From Calditrichia bacterium (lineage in GTDB: Bacteria > Calditrichota > Calditrichia > RBG-13-44-9 > J075), in the NCBI GenBank assembly GCA_028284905.1, contig JANQQU010000043.1, positions 1-64,000 on the forward strand: 64,000 nt of DNA, given 5' to 3'. The position numbers and the translations under genes were made by a program. The notes under the pieces are model-generated. The model ran no database searches. It was not told the origin of the DNA and was given only the letters and a program-made list of their open reading frames with translations. Positions 11,701 through 16,178 of this stretch are shown here, in pieces; position 1 is the first letter of the stretch, and each line of letters starts with the position of its first letter.

Positions 11701-13961
11701 GTTAAAGTTACTGTTGAACCTCCGAAATATGTACCGCCGGCGGGAGCGAGTTGCACGCTGCCAAATCCGCTTGTATTCACTGTAAGGTCAAACTGTTGCG
11801 TGGTGATATCTACGAAATTGGCGGTAATATTCTTGTCGCCATCCATGGTGATGTCCAGCGATGATTCCGAGCTGGTTGAATCGCCGCTCCAGCCGGTAAA
11901 TATGAATCCGGCTGCCGGTGTAGCGCTGAGAGTAATTGTACTGGCGCTGTCATAGATGCCACCGGCCGGGTCGAAATTAACACTACCGGAGCCAATTGTT
12001 TGCGCCGTCAGACTATATTGCCGAATAAAGGTCGCCGAGACTGAAAAATGATCGGTCATTAACAATGTATCCGGATTCTCACTACCGGATAAATTGCCAT
12101 TCCAATTACTAAACCGATATGCTGAATCCGCTGTCGCTGTGAGAATAACTAATGTGCTGTCGGAGTAAACACCGCCCCCAGGATTGGCAGCAATTGTGCC
12201 ACCGGTGTTTTGAGTAATTGTCAGGTTTTTGATTATCGTTAATGTATCGGCGCTTTCTGTGGGGCCGGCAGTCGTGGTCACGCGAATAGTTCCTGTGGTG
12301 GCGCTGTCAGGTACTATTAATCTAAGTTGACTGGTAGAGTCTACAACAAAACTATCTACGGTAACACCTGCAACGGCTAATGCTGTTATCTGCTCAAAAT
12401 GACTACCGATGACGGTAATTTCCTGGCCAATATCTGCGCTATCCGGGGAGAAGGCACCGATTACAGGAGGCGAGGGAAAATCGTCTGTCTGAATAGTTCC
12501 AACGCCGGTGCTGTCGTTAATATCCGCATTGACTGACCCGCTCAGGTGAACCTTAAAAAACTCATCGGATTCAATCTCGCTATCACTGCTGATGGTAATG
12601 TCAATTGGCTGGGTTGTTGTCCCGACCGGGAAATTTAACGTTCCACTGGCGGAAATATAGTCTGAGGGATTCAGCGCTGTGCTATCTGCCGTTTGATAGT
12701 TTACCGTAGATGTGCTGCCGTTGGGTGAATTGAGAGTGACGGTAAATTGGAGGAGTTGTGTGCCGGTGTCACCTTCCAGAACGGTTGTATCGTTAATCGT
12801 GAAAAAGGGACTGGGCGCTCCCGCAATGATCGTTAATGTATCTGCAGTTTCCAATTCACCGTCATCAACCAGTAATTCAAAAGTGTAGGTGCCATATGTT
12901 GGGAATGTAATTTCCGGTTGAATTACCGTTGTGCTGTTAAATATGGCAGTATCAATGCCGCTTATCTGGCGCCAGGTAGTGGTATATGCTCCGGGAGAAA
13001 GCGGGACGCCATCATCACTGGCGCGGGAAGTCGTGGTAAAATTTATTGGTAAGAAACCGGCCAGGGTTGTATCACTTCCGATTTCTATACATGGCTGAGC
13101 ATTGTAGATTGTTGGGCTGCCATTATAAGGGTTCCGGACATAGGAAAACCAATTTACCGGATCGGTAGTTATTGTTACTTCTAATGGTTGCTCAATTTCT
13201 CCTTCCGCTATCTGGATGCGATGCACGTTGGTTGCAACAGTAAAAGGATCATCTTCCAGCCAATAGTGTAAATCACCATTGATAAACAAAACCGGTTTGG
13301 CAAAACTGCTGGCGGAGATTTCAAACGGATCGAAAAATTGTTCATGGATAGTGCGGCCGGGCCCGGCATGAGAAAATATTACAGCCGCCCGTACACTATC
13401 TTTGTAATTGGTAAAATTAGTATCTATCCAGGCAGCGCCATCGGCCATAAAATCTTCCCAGACGCTAACATCATGGATTGCTCCGCCAACCATATTTAAG
13501 CCGATAAATAAAACACCACTCTCTATAAAGGCAAAATTTTCATGACGAACACTCTGGTGCATTACGTCCGGTGTACCGCAGAACTTGTCTTCATAATTGT
13601 AAAAATATTGTTCCCATAAGATCCAGGCGGCATTCGGATCAACACAGTCGTTCCATTCATTGTCGCCGGGGATAATGAAAACAGGCACAGCGGCATCGAG
13701 CATTATATCATGCGCATCCTGGTAATATTGATTGACACAAGCACTTCCCCCGGTTTTAATGTCACCAATGTGGATGATAAATTCTGACTGGCTGTAAAGA
13801 TTATGGTTGGCAATATAGGAACTTAAATTGGCGTTTTGAGTCGCCCCATAAGGAATATCACCGGTTACGGTAAACGTAATCGCATCCCCCTGGGCGAATA
13901 ATGTGGAAAGTTGACTGAATAAAATCAGCCAACAAAAAATCTGGAGAGTATATCTTTTCAT
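1..13961 (-). CDS. Giant exported multidomain protein: metallophosphoesterase, repeat array, alginate-lyase-like domain (partial, runs off left edge)
   Basis: ATG at 13961; the frame stays open to base 1, giving at least 4653 codons. A signal peptide ends near 'LFAQGD'. Residues ~25-240 form a calcineurin-like phosphoesterase, with motifs 'VTGDIPYG', 'IHIGDI', 'GDNEW', 'FSHAG' and 'NGDLHYW'. A Calx-beta-like domain (~387-490) and an IPT/TIG domain (~497-574) follow. Then come about 45 copies of a ~72-residue InlB-B/Flg_new_2-like repeat (core 'GWSGDLSG.NPDSVTMDS..TVTANF'). These are interrupted by two ~215-residue modules (DNA 10880-11575 and 6340-7010) and an alginate-lyase-like domain (DNA 4050-5010). 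The frame at base 59 and in the lyase domain matches that of the start codon, so I see no frameshift. The C-terminus and any sorting signal lie outside the window. The role is inferred: a secreted or surface protein acting on phosphoesters and uronate polysaccharide. Phosphoesterase substrate unknown. Confidence 0.88.
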   Translation of the reverse strand, partial: MKRYTLQIFCWLILFSQLSTLFAQGDAITFTVTGDIPYGATQNANLSSYIANHNLYSQSEFIIHIGDIKTGGSACVNQYYQDAHDIMLDAAVPVFIIPGDNEWNDCVDPNAAWILWEQYFYNYEDKFCGTPDVMHQSVRHENFAFIESGVLFIGLNMVGGAIHDVSVWEDFMADGAAWIDTNFTNYKDSVRAAVIFSHAGPGRTIHEQFFDPFEISASSFAKPVLFINGDLHYWLEDDPFTVATNVHRIQIAEGEIEQPLEVTITTDPVNWFSYVRNPYNGSPTIYNAQPCIEIGSDTTLAGFLPINFTTTSRASDDGVPLSPGAYTTTWRQISGIDTAIFNSTTVIQPEITFPTYGTYTFELLVDDGELETADTLTIIAGAPSPFFTINDTTVLEGDTGTQLLQFTVTLNSPNGSTSTVNYQTADSTALNPSDYISASGTLNFPVGTTTQPIDITISSDSEIESDEFFKVHLSGSVNADINDSTGVGTIQTDDFPSPPVIGAFSPDSADIGQEITVIGSHFEQITALAVAGVTVDSFVVDSTSQLRLIVPDSATTGTIRVTTTAGPTESADTLTIIKNLTITQNTGGTIAANPGGGVYSDSTLVILTATADSAYRFSNWNGNLSGSENPDTLLMTDHFSVSATFIRQYSLTAQTIGSGSVNFDPAGGIYDSASTITLSATPAAGFIFTGWSGDSTSSESSLDITMDGDKNITANFVDITTQQFDLTVNTSGFGSVQLAPAGGTYFGGSTVTLTPIPANGFVFTGWSGDLQGNANPDSINIDGDKTVTANFVQQGSLAPTVVAIDTGSSSGLFTVSTTGNVAAVDDQLYLASITTKSQEDVDVVTGLGLTWTRVHAQCSGRSHTGLEVWMAIGTPSGDGVVTATFLDDPSHAIIAVSRYQYVNPANPLGNTIAGNTLGENGACSGGSDGNSFSFNLTTTDERSLIFAAVGSRNKSLTPGAGYTELLDKSHGSTASNRANLGLQEMAPGAAATYAVDGSFNGSADWSVIAIEINPYTIASDTSFVLTTQTNGSGSISLDPSGGTYDSATVVILTATPDSANIFTGWSDSLSGDLNPNSLFMDNGKVVTANFLRRFLVTSNVSGNGSITISPDTSGGIYDSATVVTFTANADSGYRFSGWSGDISSSDTTDSLIINSDKSITANFVPLYSFNTTPAANGSITISPDTSGGVYDSATVVTLTAVPDSGFAFAEWSGDYSGFTNPDSVSVDSNMTISAIFRTEYQLTTNIRGGGNLTLSPPGGLYPSDMTVVLSAIADSGYSFSHWEDAITSTANPDSVVMDSNTVVNAVFIPTYQLTLMPDAGGAVQFAPDTTIFDSATTVTITALPDSAYRFAQWSGDLSSVDNPDSLVMNADKSFAVDFIRLYSLSTSTVSQGAIAISPDTSGGLYDSLTTISFTAIPDSGYRFTGWSGSLNSTSLNDSIVIDSNSSVTANFIPLYQLSTSVLGFGNITISPDTSAGIYDSATVITLTATPDSGYTFAGWSGDLSSLNSIDSLQIDSNLAITATFIPAYSLITNSDNGSINLSPSGGIYDSATVVTLTAVADSGFLFSHWSGDLSSSTNPDSLVIDTNLTVTAHFIPAFTLFNNVVGNGNIVLNPAGGIYDSATVVTLTAAADSGNAFIGWSGDLSGIENPDSLIINSDKSVTATFTPTYEIALTTSNGNVTMDPPGGIYDSATVVTLSAVPDSAYRFNSWNGDLSGSNNPDSVQVDSNLTIGAEFTRQFLLSSNITGAGSLQFSPDTSNGGVYDSSTVVTITPVADSGFVFLGWAGALSGNASPDSVTMDADREVTAIFIPQYPLSVTTIGQGTVDQSPSGSLHDSATVISFTAIPDSGYRFVEWSEDLSGNVSPDSLIMDSTKSVTATFELIPAQFTLSIAIDGQGSAIPSPAQASYDTAAFVTLTAQPDSGYVFAGWSGDLSSSNNPDSVQMTANRNVTASFIPSYSLDLVADNGNITAEPSGSIFDSATVVTLTAVSDSAYRFSAWSGDLSGSNNPDSITMNANKSVTADFIRQYRLTADGGNGGSINFNPDTTGGGIYDSATVVHFTAVPDSGYRFNGWSGDLSGSENPDSIAMLADRNITANFLAEYTLAVNVSNGSVSLSPPGGIYDSATVVTIIATPDSGFVFDSWSGDSSSTSDTLQIVMDSDKTLTAGMVSWTTVSFDVSVTYTGSGTVVLDPPGGTYTGGTMVTFTPQAASGYEFLSWSGDLSGSNNPDSLLITANTSVIANFFEGHRLTINTAGPGIVNADTSDTLFTSPTDVTLTAVPDPGYSFEGWSGNLSGTDNPATVNVNGATSVTASFVQYGIQSIVREEIVTGTVSDNTLLTTAGNVTAATNQLYLAVLNSKPVESVTSVSGMGLTWTQVREQCSGGDKSGAAVWMAIGTPSGDGVVSAVYDKAPDHAMIAVVRYSGVDKDNPVGPVVSGNRIGENGACSGGSNTNSYSFNLTTTEDSMLVFNMAGIRNRTHTPGSGFTEFFEQDYGSSNSNRVTLVMQEKLVSAAAVTTVDGTLSGTVDWSAIGLAIKPGRGTPAYSLTTSTVGLGSIDATPAGSELDSATVVTLTAVPGFEYVFSGWSGDLSGNSLTDSVTMNFHKNVTATFTSITELQYSLTVDTVGNGGITLDPPGGVYYGGTYVTLTAAPDAGQRFVNWSGDLASTNLVDSIYINGEKTVTGTFEEIPTQFALNTFSNGNGSVSLDSPSGIYDTAAVAILTAVPDSGYYFTGWSGDLSGTANPDSIVMDTVKSVTASFELIPTQFNLTANATNGSILANPSTATYDSAATVTLTAVPDSAYRFVNWSDDLSGNANPDSVVMDSHKTVTANFLRQFSLVLNTSGPGSIQKATSDSIFDSLSVVTLTAVPDSGFFFLGWSGGLSGNATTDSVTMDTNQTVTATFIPAPSKFTLNLDTLGMGTVTANPAVGPYDSTAQIILTATPGTDWVFAGFKETATDSILTDTITIHKDLDVTAMFLPRPEPQISGIWTSAAEIALRDTLGAPWFKLLQTANLPHDEPDLSEQNETANLELLAKALVYVRTGTESYRQEVISGVISAIGTQSGGRTLALGRKLMGYIIAAELVGLPAAEDSTFKQFLRDVRYEVLDSRTLISTHEDRPNNWGTYAGASRSAIARYLNDDEELFRSAMIMRAWLGDRDYYASFQYGSDLSWQADSANPVGINPLGSTIQGHDVSGVLPDDQRREVPFTWPPPQERYVYEGLQGAVAHAIILHRAGFNVWDWEDQAIKRAFDWLHNYPDFPAAGDDVWLPFSVNEYLGTNYPVLSPIPEQGKNMGWTDWLHNDKFSIVVYDTAHATVTLEDSSNAYDSLDTVILTAIPDSGYRFLSWNRDLSGSENPDTLLIDGYKEVGLNLVRLFSLNAQATSGGSITFNPDTTGGAIYDSATVVTLTAIPDSGYLFQGWSGDYTSSSLTDSVQLDSNITIQANFQPAVSLVITGSNGVVALDPPGGFYDSSTVVTLTATADSAYRFDRWSGNLSSTANPDSVTMDSSMIINANFIRQFTLSANSPLNGNIIITPDTTGGSLYDSATVVTFTAVPDSGFTFAGWSGALNSNAAIDSVSIDSNTTVSASFIPQYQLTSSVVGNGAVSFTPDTTGGGIYDSATVVTMTATPDSGYLFAEWSGGLSGSANPDSVTMDSSIHIGALFREGKVLSIISNLGSVSLNPPGGVYDSATVVTLTATPDSAYRFLNWSGDLTSSENPDSISMDSSQSVTANYIRQYSLTASTIGNGAIAFNPDTSGGAVYDSNSVVTLTAIPDSGFAFAGWSGALSGNVSTDSVNIDSNTTITARFIPRYQLISSVVGNGSITFDPDTSGGAVYDSATVVSISAIPDSGFIFAGWSGDFVGNLATDSLQMDSTITLQALFTPGFTLTTTSNHGSVVLSPSGGSYDSATVVTLTAIPDSGYSFREWTGDLSSVTNPDSVTMDSSMSIQANFIRQFQLISSVIGNGSIGFSPDTTDGAIFDSATVVTLTATPDSGYSFAGWSGDLISASNQDSVTMDSSITVQALFVPAYVLTMNASNGSVALDPAGGIYDSATVVTMTATADSAYRFDSWSGNYSSSENPDSVAMDSSITINANFIRQFSLLANTIGGGNIAFSPDTTGGAIYDSATVVTFTATPDSGYTFVGWSGALSGNALTDSVNIDSNTTVTATFIRKFQLTSSVVGNGSIGFSPDTTGGAIYDSATVVTLTATPDPGYAFAGWSGDLNSNANPDSVTMDSSISIQALFVPAYVLTMNASNGIVALDPAGGVYDSATVVTMTATADSAYRFDSWNGDYSSSENPDSVTMDSSIAINANFIRQFSLLANTIGGGNIAFSPDTTGGAIYDSATVITFTATPDSGYTFAGWSGALSGNALTDSVNIDSNTTVTATFIRQFQLTSSVVGNGSTGFSPDTTGGAIYDSATVVTLTATPEAGYSFAGWSGDLNSKANPDSVTMDSSINVQALFVPAYVLTMSASNGSVALDPAGGIYDSATVVTMTATADSAYRFDSWSGDYSSSENPDSVTMDSSITINANFIRQFSLLANTIGGGNIAFSPDTTVGAIYDSATVVTFTATPDSGYTFAGWSGALSGNALTDSVNIDSNTTVTATFIRQFQLTSSVVGNGSIGFSPDTTGGAIYDSSTVVTLTATPEAGYSFA
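4050..5010 (-). other. Alginate-lyase-like catalytic domain embedded in the giant protein
   Basis: About 320 residues (~2984-3304 of the protein) carry no InlB-like repeats. They match the alginate lyase family (PF05426 type): 'ANLELLAKALVYVRTG', 'GGRTLALGRKLMGYIIAAEL', 'STHEDRPNNWGTYAGASR', 'DLSWQADSANPVGINP', 'YEGLQGAVAHAIILHRAG' and a closing 'GKNMGWTDWLH'. The NNWG region is where this superfamily carries catalytic residues. It begins after 'ISGIWTSAAEIA' and ends just before the next repeat. Substrate is likely a uronate-containing polysaccharide, but the exact one cannot be read from sequence. Confidence 0.78.
6340..7010 (-). other. Unnamed ~215-residue module, second copy in the giant protein
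   Basis: Reads 'SGMGLTWTQVREQCSGGD', 'AAVWMAIGTPSGDGVVSAVY', 'MIAVVRYSGVDKDNPVGPV', 'NGACSGGSNTNSYSFNL', 'MAGIRNRTHTPGSGFTEFF' and 'VDWSAIGLAIKPG'. It has the same order of boxes and the same two cysteines as the other four copies. It separates the 18-repeat block from the short block before the lyase domain. Confidence 0.7.
10880..11575 (-). other. Unnamed ~215-residue module, first copy in the giant protein
   Basis: Between repeat blocks the protein has a segment with 'VTGLGLTWTRVHAQCSGR', 'LEVWMAIGTPSGDGVVTATF', 'IIAVSRYQYV', 'NGACSGGSDGNSF', 'AAVGSRNKSLTPGAGYTEL' and a closing 'ADWSVIAIEI'. A second copy lies at 6340-7010 and three more lie in the neighbouring giant gene (about 21815-22485, 18725-19395 and 17175-17875). 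All five keep the 'GLTWT' box and two cysteines. I do not recognise a named family. The pattern of strands and glycines suggests a beta-sandwich; the cysteine pair could form a disulfide outside the cytoplasm. Confidence 0.7.
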
Positions 13962-14302
13962 TGTAATGATTTATGTATGCTATACCGCAGCCTGGAAAAT
14001 TCCCGCTAAAACAATAGATGCGATTTGGAATTAACTCGCATCCCTGGCAAGTGCCAATACACAGATCTTTATGTATTAATACCTTGCCGGATAAATTAAA
14101 TGATTACAGGAAATTGTTAAGAGCGCGGGATAATTTTACTGTTCCGTCAGTATTCCCCAAAAAACTGAGGTTCCCTAATTTTGCCAATGACTTAATAAGC
14201 ATTTAATAGGCGAAATTTTGGTGATTTTCTGCACATTCTAAAATTCAATAATTTTCGGTAGGAAAGTGTTTCCTGGGTTGGAAAAACAACATGTCTGATT
14301 TG
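13962..14302. other. Intergenic spacer between methyltransferase and giant gene
   Basis: 341 bases, AT-rich, holding the upstream region of the giant gene (minus strand from 13961) and the downstream region of the methyltransferase. A 62-codon plus-strand frame at 14018 has no convincing ribosome site or recognisable product. No hairpin or RNA gene was seen. Confidence 0.6.
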
Positions 14303-14890
14303 TTAGGCTTTTCGGGCCATAATTTGCACCACTGCACTTAATCCGCTATGGTAGCTGCCTTCTTCGATTTGTCGTTCAATTTCTTTGCCATGTTTTATTT
14401 GCAGGCCGTTAAGTTCCTGTTGAAGTGTCGGAAGATCCATTAATAAATCAATACTTTGGGGACCTCCGGTTTTATACTGCAATTGCCGGGGAGTATAAGC
14501 CTCAAGTATAAAACATCCATCGCTAGCCAGACCATTAACAGCGCGCTTGTGAACATCTTTGCGAATTGAAGGAGGCAAATGGCAAAAGATACTGATAATT
14601 CCAGCCCAACAACCTTCCTCAATTGGATAATCTGCCAGGTCTGCCTGAACAGTTTCAATCTTGACACCATGCACTGTTGCCAAATCCTGTGCTTTTTTGA
14701 GACCTACAGAAGATTGATCCACAGATGTAACGGTATATCCCTGTTTAGCCAGATAAACACCGTTCCGACCTTCGCCATCGGCCAGGCATAACACCCGGCC
14801 TTTGGGAATATGGTTTACCATCTCAACCAGAAAATCGTTTGGGTTAGTACCGTAGATGTATTCCGGAACATTAAATCTTTGATCCCACAT
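14303..14890 (-). CDS. Class I SAM-dependent methyltransferase (TehB-like)
   Basis: 195 residues from the ATG at 14890, chosen because GGAG lies six bases upstream; an in-frame TTG 12 bases earlier would overlap that ribosome site. The N-terminus 'MWDQRFNVPEYIYGTNPNDF' is typical of small TehB-like and thiopurine-like methyltransferases. SAM-binding motif I is 'VLCLADGEGRNGVYLA' (~33-48), followed by an acidic 'TSVDQSS' (~55-61) that should bind the ribose hydroxyls, then 'VQADLADY' and 'IISIFCHLPP'. It is probably cytosolic. The substrate is unknown; metalloid or xenobiotic methylation is only a family-level guess. It is preceded on the same strand by the YceI-TPR gene, with ~80 bases between. 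Confidence 0.85.
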   Translation of the reverse strand: MWDQRFNVPEYIYGTNPNDFLVEMVNHIPKGRVLCLADGEGRNGVYLAKQGYTVTSVDQSSVGLKKAQDLATVHGVKIETVQADLADYPIEEGCWAGIISIFCHLPPSIRKDVHKRAVNGLASDGCFILEAYTPRQLQYKTGGPQSIDLLMDLPTLQQELNGLQIKHGKEIERQIEEGSYHSGLSAVVQIMARKA

Positions 14891-14970
14891 GTGCAGCTCC
14901 AATTTTTAGAAATTTAATCAACGGGATGCTGCCAGTGAAGTTGAAAAATATTATTCTCAAAAGATACAGG

Positions 14971-15978
14971 TTATTGCTGAACAGGTGCGGAATCGCTGTC
15001 TGCCGTATTTTCCAGCTTTTCGATCATCTTTTGCGCATTATTGTTTCGGGGGTTTAATTGCAGAGATTTTCGGTAATTTTTTATCGCCAGATCACGCTTT
15101 CCGGCGTTCATATACGCTTCTCCGAGACTGTCAAAAGCATTGCTGGATTCCGGGAAATCACGAGTGTAATAATGGAAAATAGTCAATGCATCTTCCAGTC
15201 TTTTTTCTGCCAGTAATTGATAACCGAGGCTATTGAGATCCTGTTCGTGAAATAAAATTTCAGTGCCTTTTGCGGATTTTTCGCCAAGATAAATTTCGTA
15301 TCCTTTTTCGATCCCGGCATTGCTAACAGCGTCGGCAAGAATTTCCCGCCCTCTGCGAACTGCAAGTATTTTAAGTTCTATACGAACGCTATCGGCAACA
15401 AACATTTGTCCGGTGGACGCCATTACGTCATTGTACTTCCAAAAGCTTTTTTCCGGGTCTTCAAGATGGATGCCATAGTCTTTTCTGTTGACAGTAAAAC
15501 TACCGGTATACCCGGCATATTTACGCATCGGGCCTTGTGTGATTGCCTTAATCGTCGGTTGGAATTTTATCTGAACTGCTTTACTGATGCCGCGCATTTC
15601 CAGGGTGCCATTCAGGAGGAAATAGTTCCCGTATTTGCGAATGTTATTGCTGCTAAAAGTTATTGTCGGATATGTTTCGGCATCAAACCAGTTAGCGCTT
15701 CGCAGGTCCTTATCCCGAAATTCCATACCGGTGTTAATACTGGCAACGCTAATGGTAATCTTCGTGGAAAAGTCGCTTATATTTTCCGGATTTAGAGATA
15801 AACTGCCGGAAAAATTTTCAAAGCGGCCATCCGCTTCTATGATGCCACCGGCATAACCGACAGAAAAACCGATTTTCGAATGTATGCGATCAATGCTAAA
15901 AGTTTGTTTCTCCTGGGCAAGCACTGTTTGCAACAGGCAGAATGTTGTGAGAAGCAGAAACTGACGAATAATAAACAT
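14971..15978 (-). CDS. Exported YceI-domain protein with C-terminal TPR
   Basis: 335 residues with a signal peptide (~1-21, cleavage near 'VLA|QEKQ'). Residues ~22-205 are a YceI-like lipocalin fold: 'FSIDRIHSKIGFSVGYAGG', 'FSGSLSLNPEN', 'SANWFDAETYPTITF', 'LNGTLEMRGISKAVQI' and 'VNRKDYGI'. In this family the barrel binds isoprenoid or similar lipids. Residues ~245-320 contain TPR-like helices ('GYQLLAEKRLEDALTIFHYY', 'SLGEAYMNAGKRDLAIKNYR'). YceI proteins are normally ~190 residues without TPRs, so this is a fusion. It is predicted periplasmic. Start is the ATG after 'ggagga' at about -8. Confidence 0.85.
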   Translation of the reverse strand: MFIIRQFLLLTTFCLLQTVLAQEKQTFSIDRIHSKIGFSVGYAGGIIEADGRFENFSGSLSLNPENISDFSTKITISVASINTGMEFRDKDLRSANWFDAETYPTITFSSNNIRKYGNYFLLNGTLEMRGISKAVQIKFQPTIKAITQGPMRKYAGYTGSFTVNRKDYGIHLEDPEKSFWKYNDVMASTGQMFVADSVRIELKILAVRRGREILADAVSNAGIEKGYEIYLGEKSAKGTEILFHEQDLNSLGYQLLAEKRLEDALTIFHYYTRDFPESSNAFDSLGEAYMNAGKRDLAIKNYRKSLQLNPRNNNAQKMIEKLENTADSDSAPVQQ

Positions 15979-16128
15979 AATATCCTCCGATGGTTGATCG
16001 TTTTAGCTAACGAAAAACAATACGAAGAAATTTGTAGCGGGATGAAGAAATGAGGCAAAGCGGTCGGCAGTTGATGTAGCATGGTGGATGTTTGTTGCAA
16101 AGTGGTCGGGAAAATAGGGGAGAGAATT

Positions 16129-16158
16129 AAGGAGGGGGAATCGGAATTCCCTCTCCTT
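16129..16158 (-). terminator. Hairpin terminator after the endonuclease giant gene
   Basis: About 21 bases after the stop at 16179 the minus strand forms a 13-position stem (bases 158-146 with 141-129, one A-C mismatch) around a four-base loop reading UCCG, a UNCG-class stable tetraloop. The tract after the stem (AAUUCUCU) is only weakly U-rich, so efficiency is uncertain. Confidence 0.6.
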
Positions 16159-16178
16159 TAATCAATCTAATATGAGCA

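Larger units (their letters stand above)
1..12235 (-). repeat. Array of about 45 InlB-like ~72-residue repeats
   Basis: On the plus strand the repeat shows as a recurring 'cgccactccagccggcgaa'-like block (antisense of SGDLSG/GWSG) every ~210-225 bases, near 211, 433, 644, 865, 1088, 1300 and so on to ~12100. The encoded unit reads roughly: hydrophobic strand, 'G.G.i...P.ggiYDSatvVtLTA.PDSgY.FaGWSGdlSG..nPdsvtMdsnktVtAnF'. I counted 45, one of which (near 5100) is highly divergent. The array is broken by two unrelated ~215-residue modules and a lyase domain. Such repeats usually form beta-rich stalks on exported proteins; stalk function here is inferred. Confidence 0.88.

Noticed and set aside
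1-13961. Many 60-120-codon plus-strand open frames opposite the repeats (for example 7375-7599, 7810-8091, 11620-11955)
   Set aside because: They recur with the repeat period and are antisense shadows of the biased repeat codons; none has a domain or consistent ribosome site.
14018-14206. 62-codon plus-strand frame in the spacer before the giant gene
   Set aside because: No ribosome site, atypical composition and no family resemblance.
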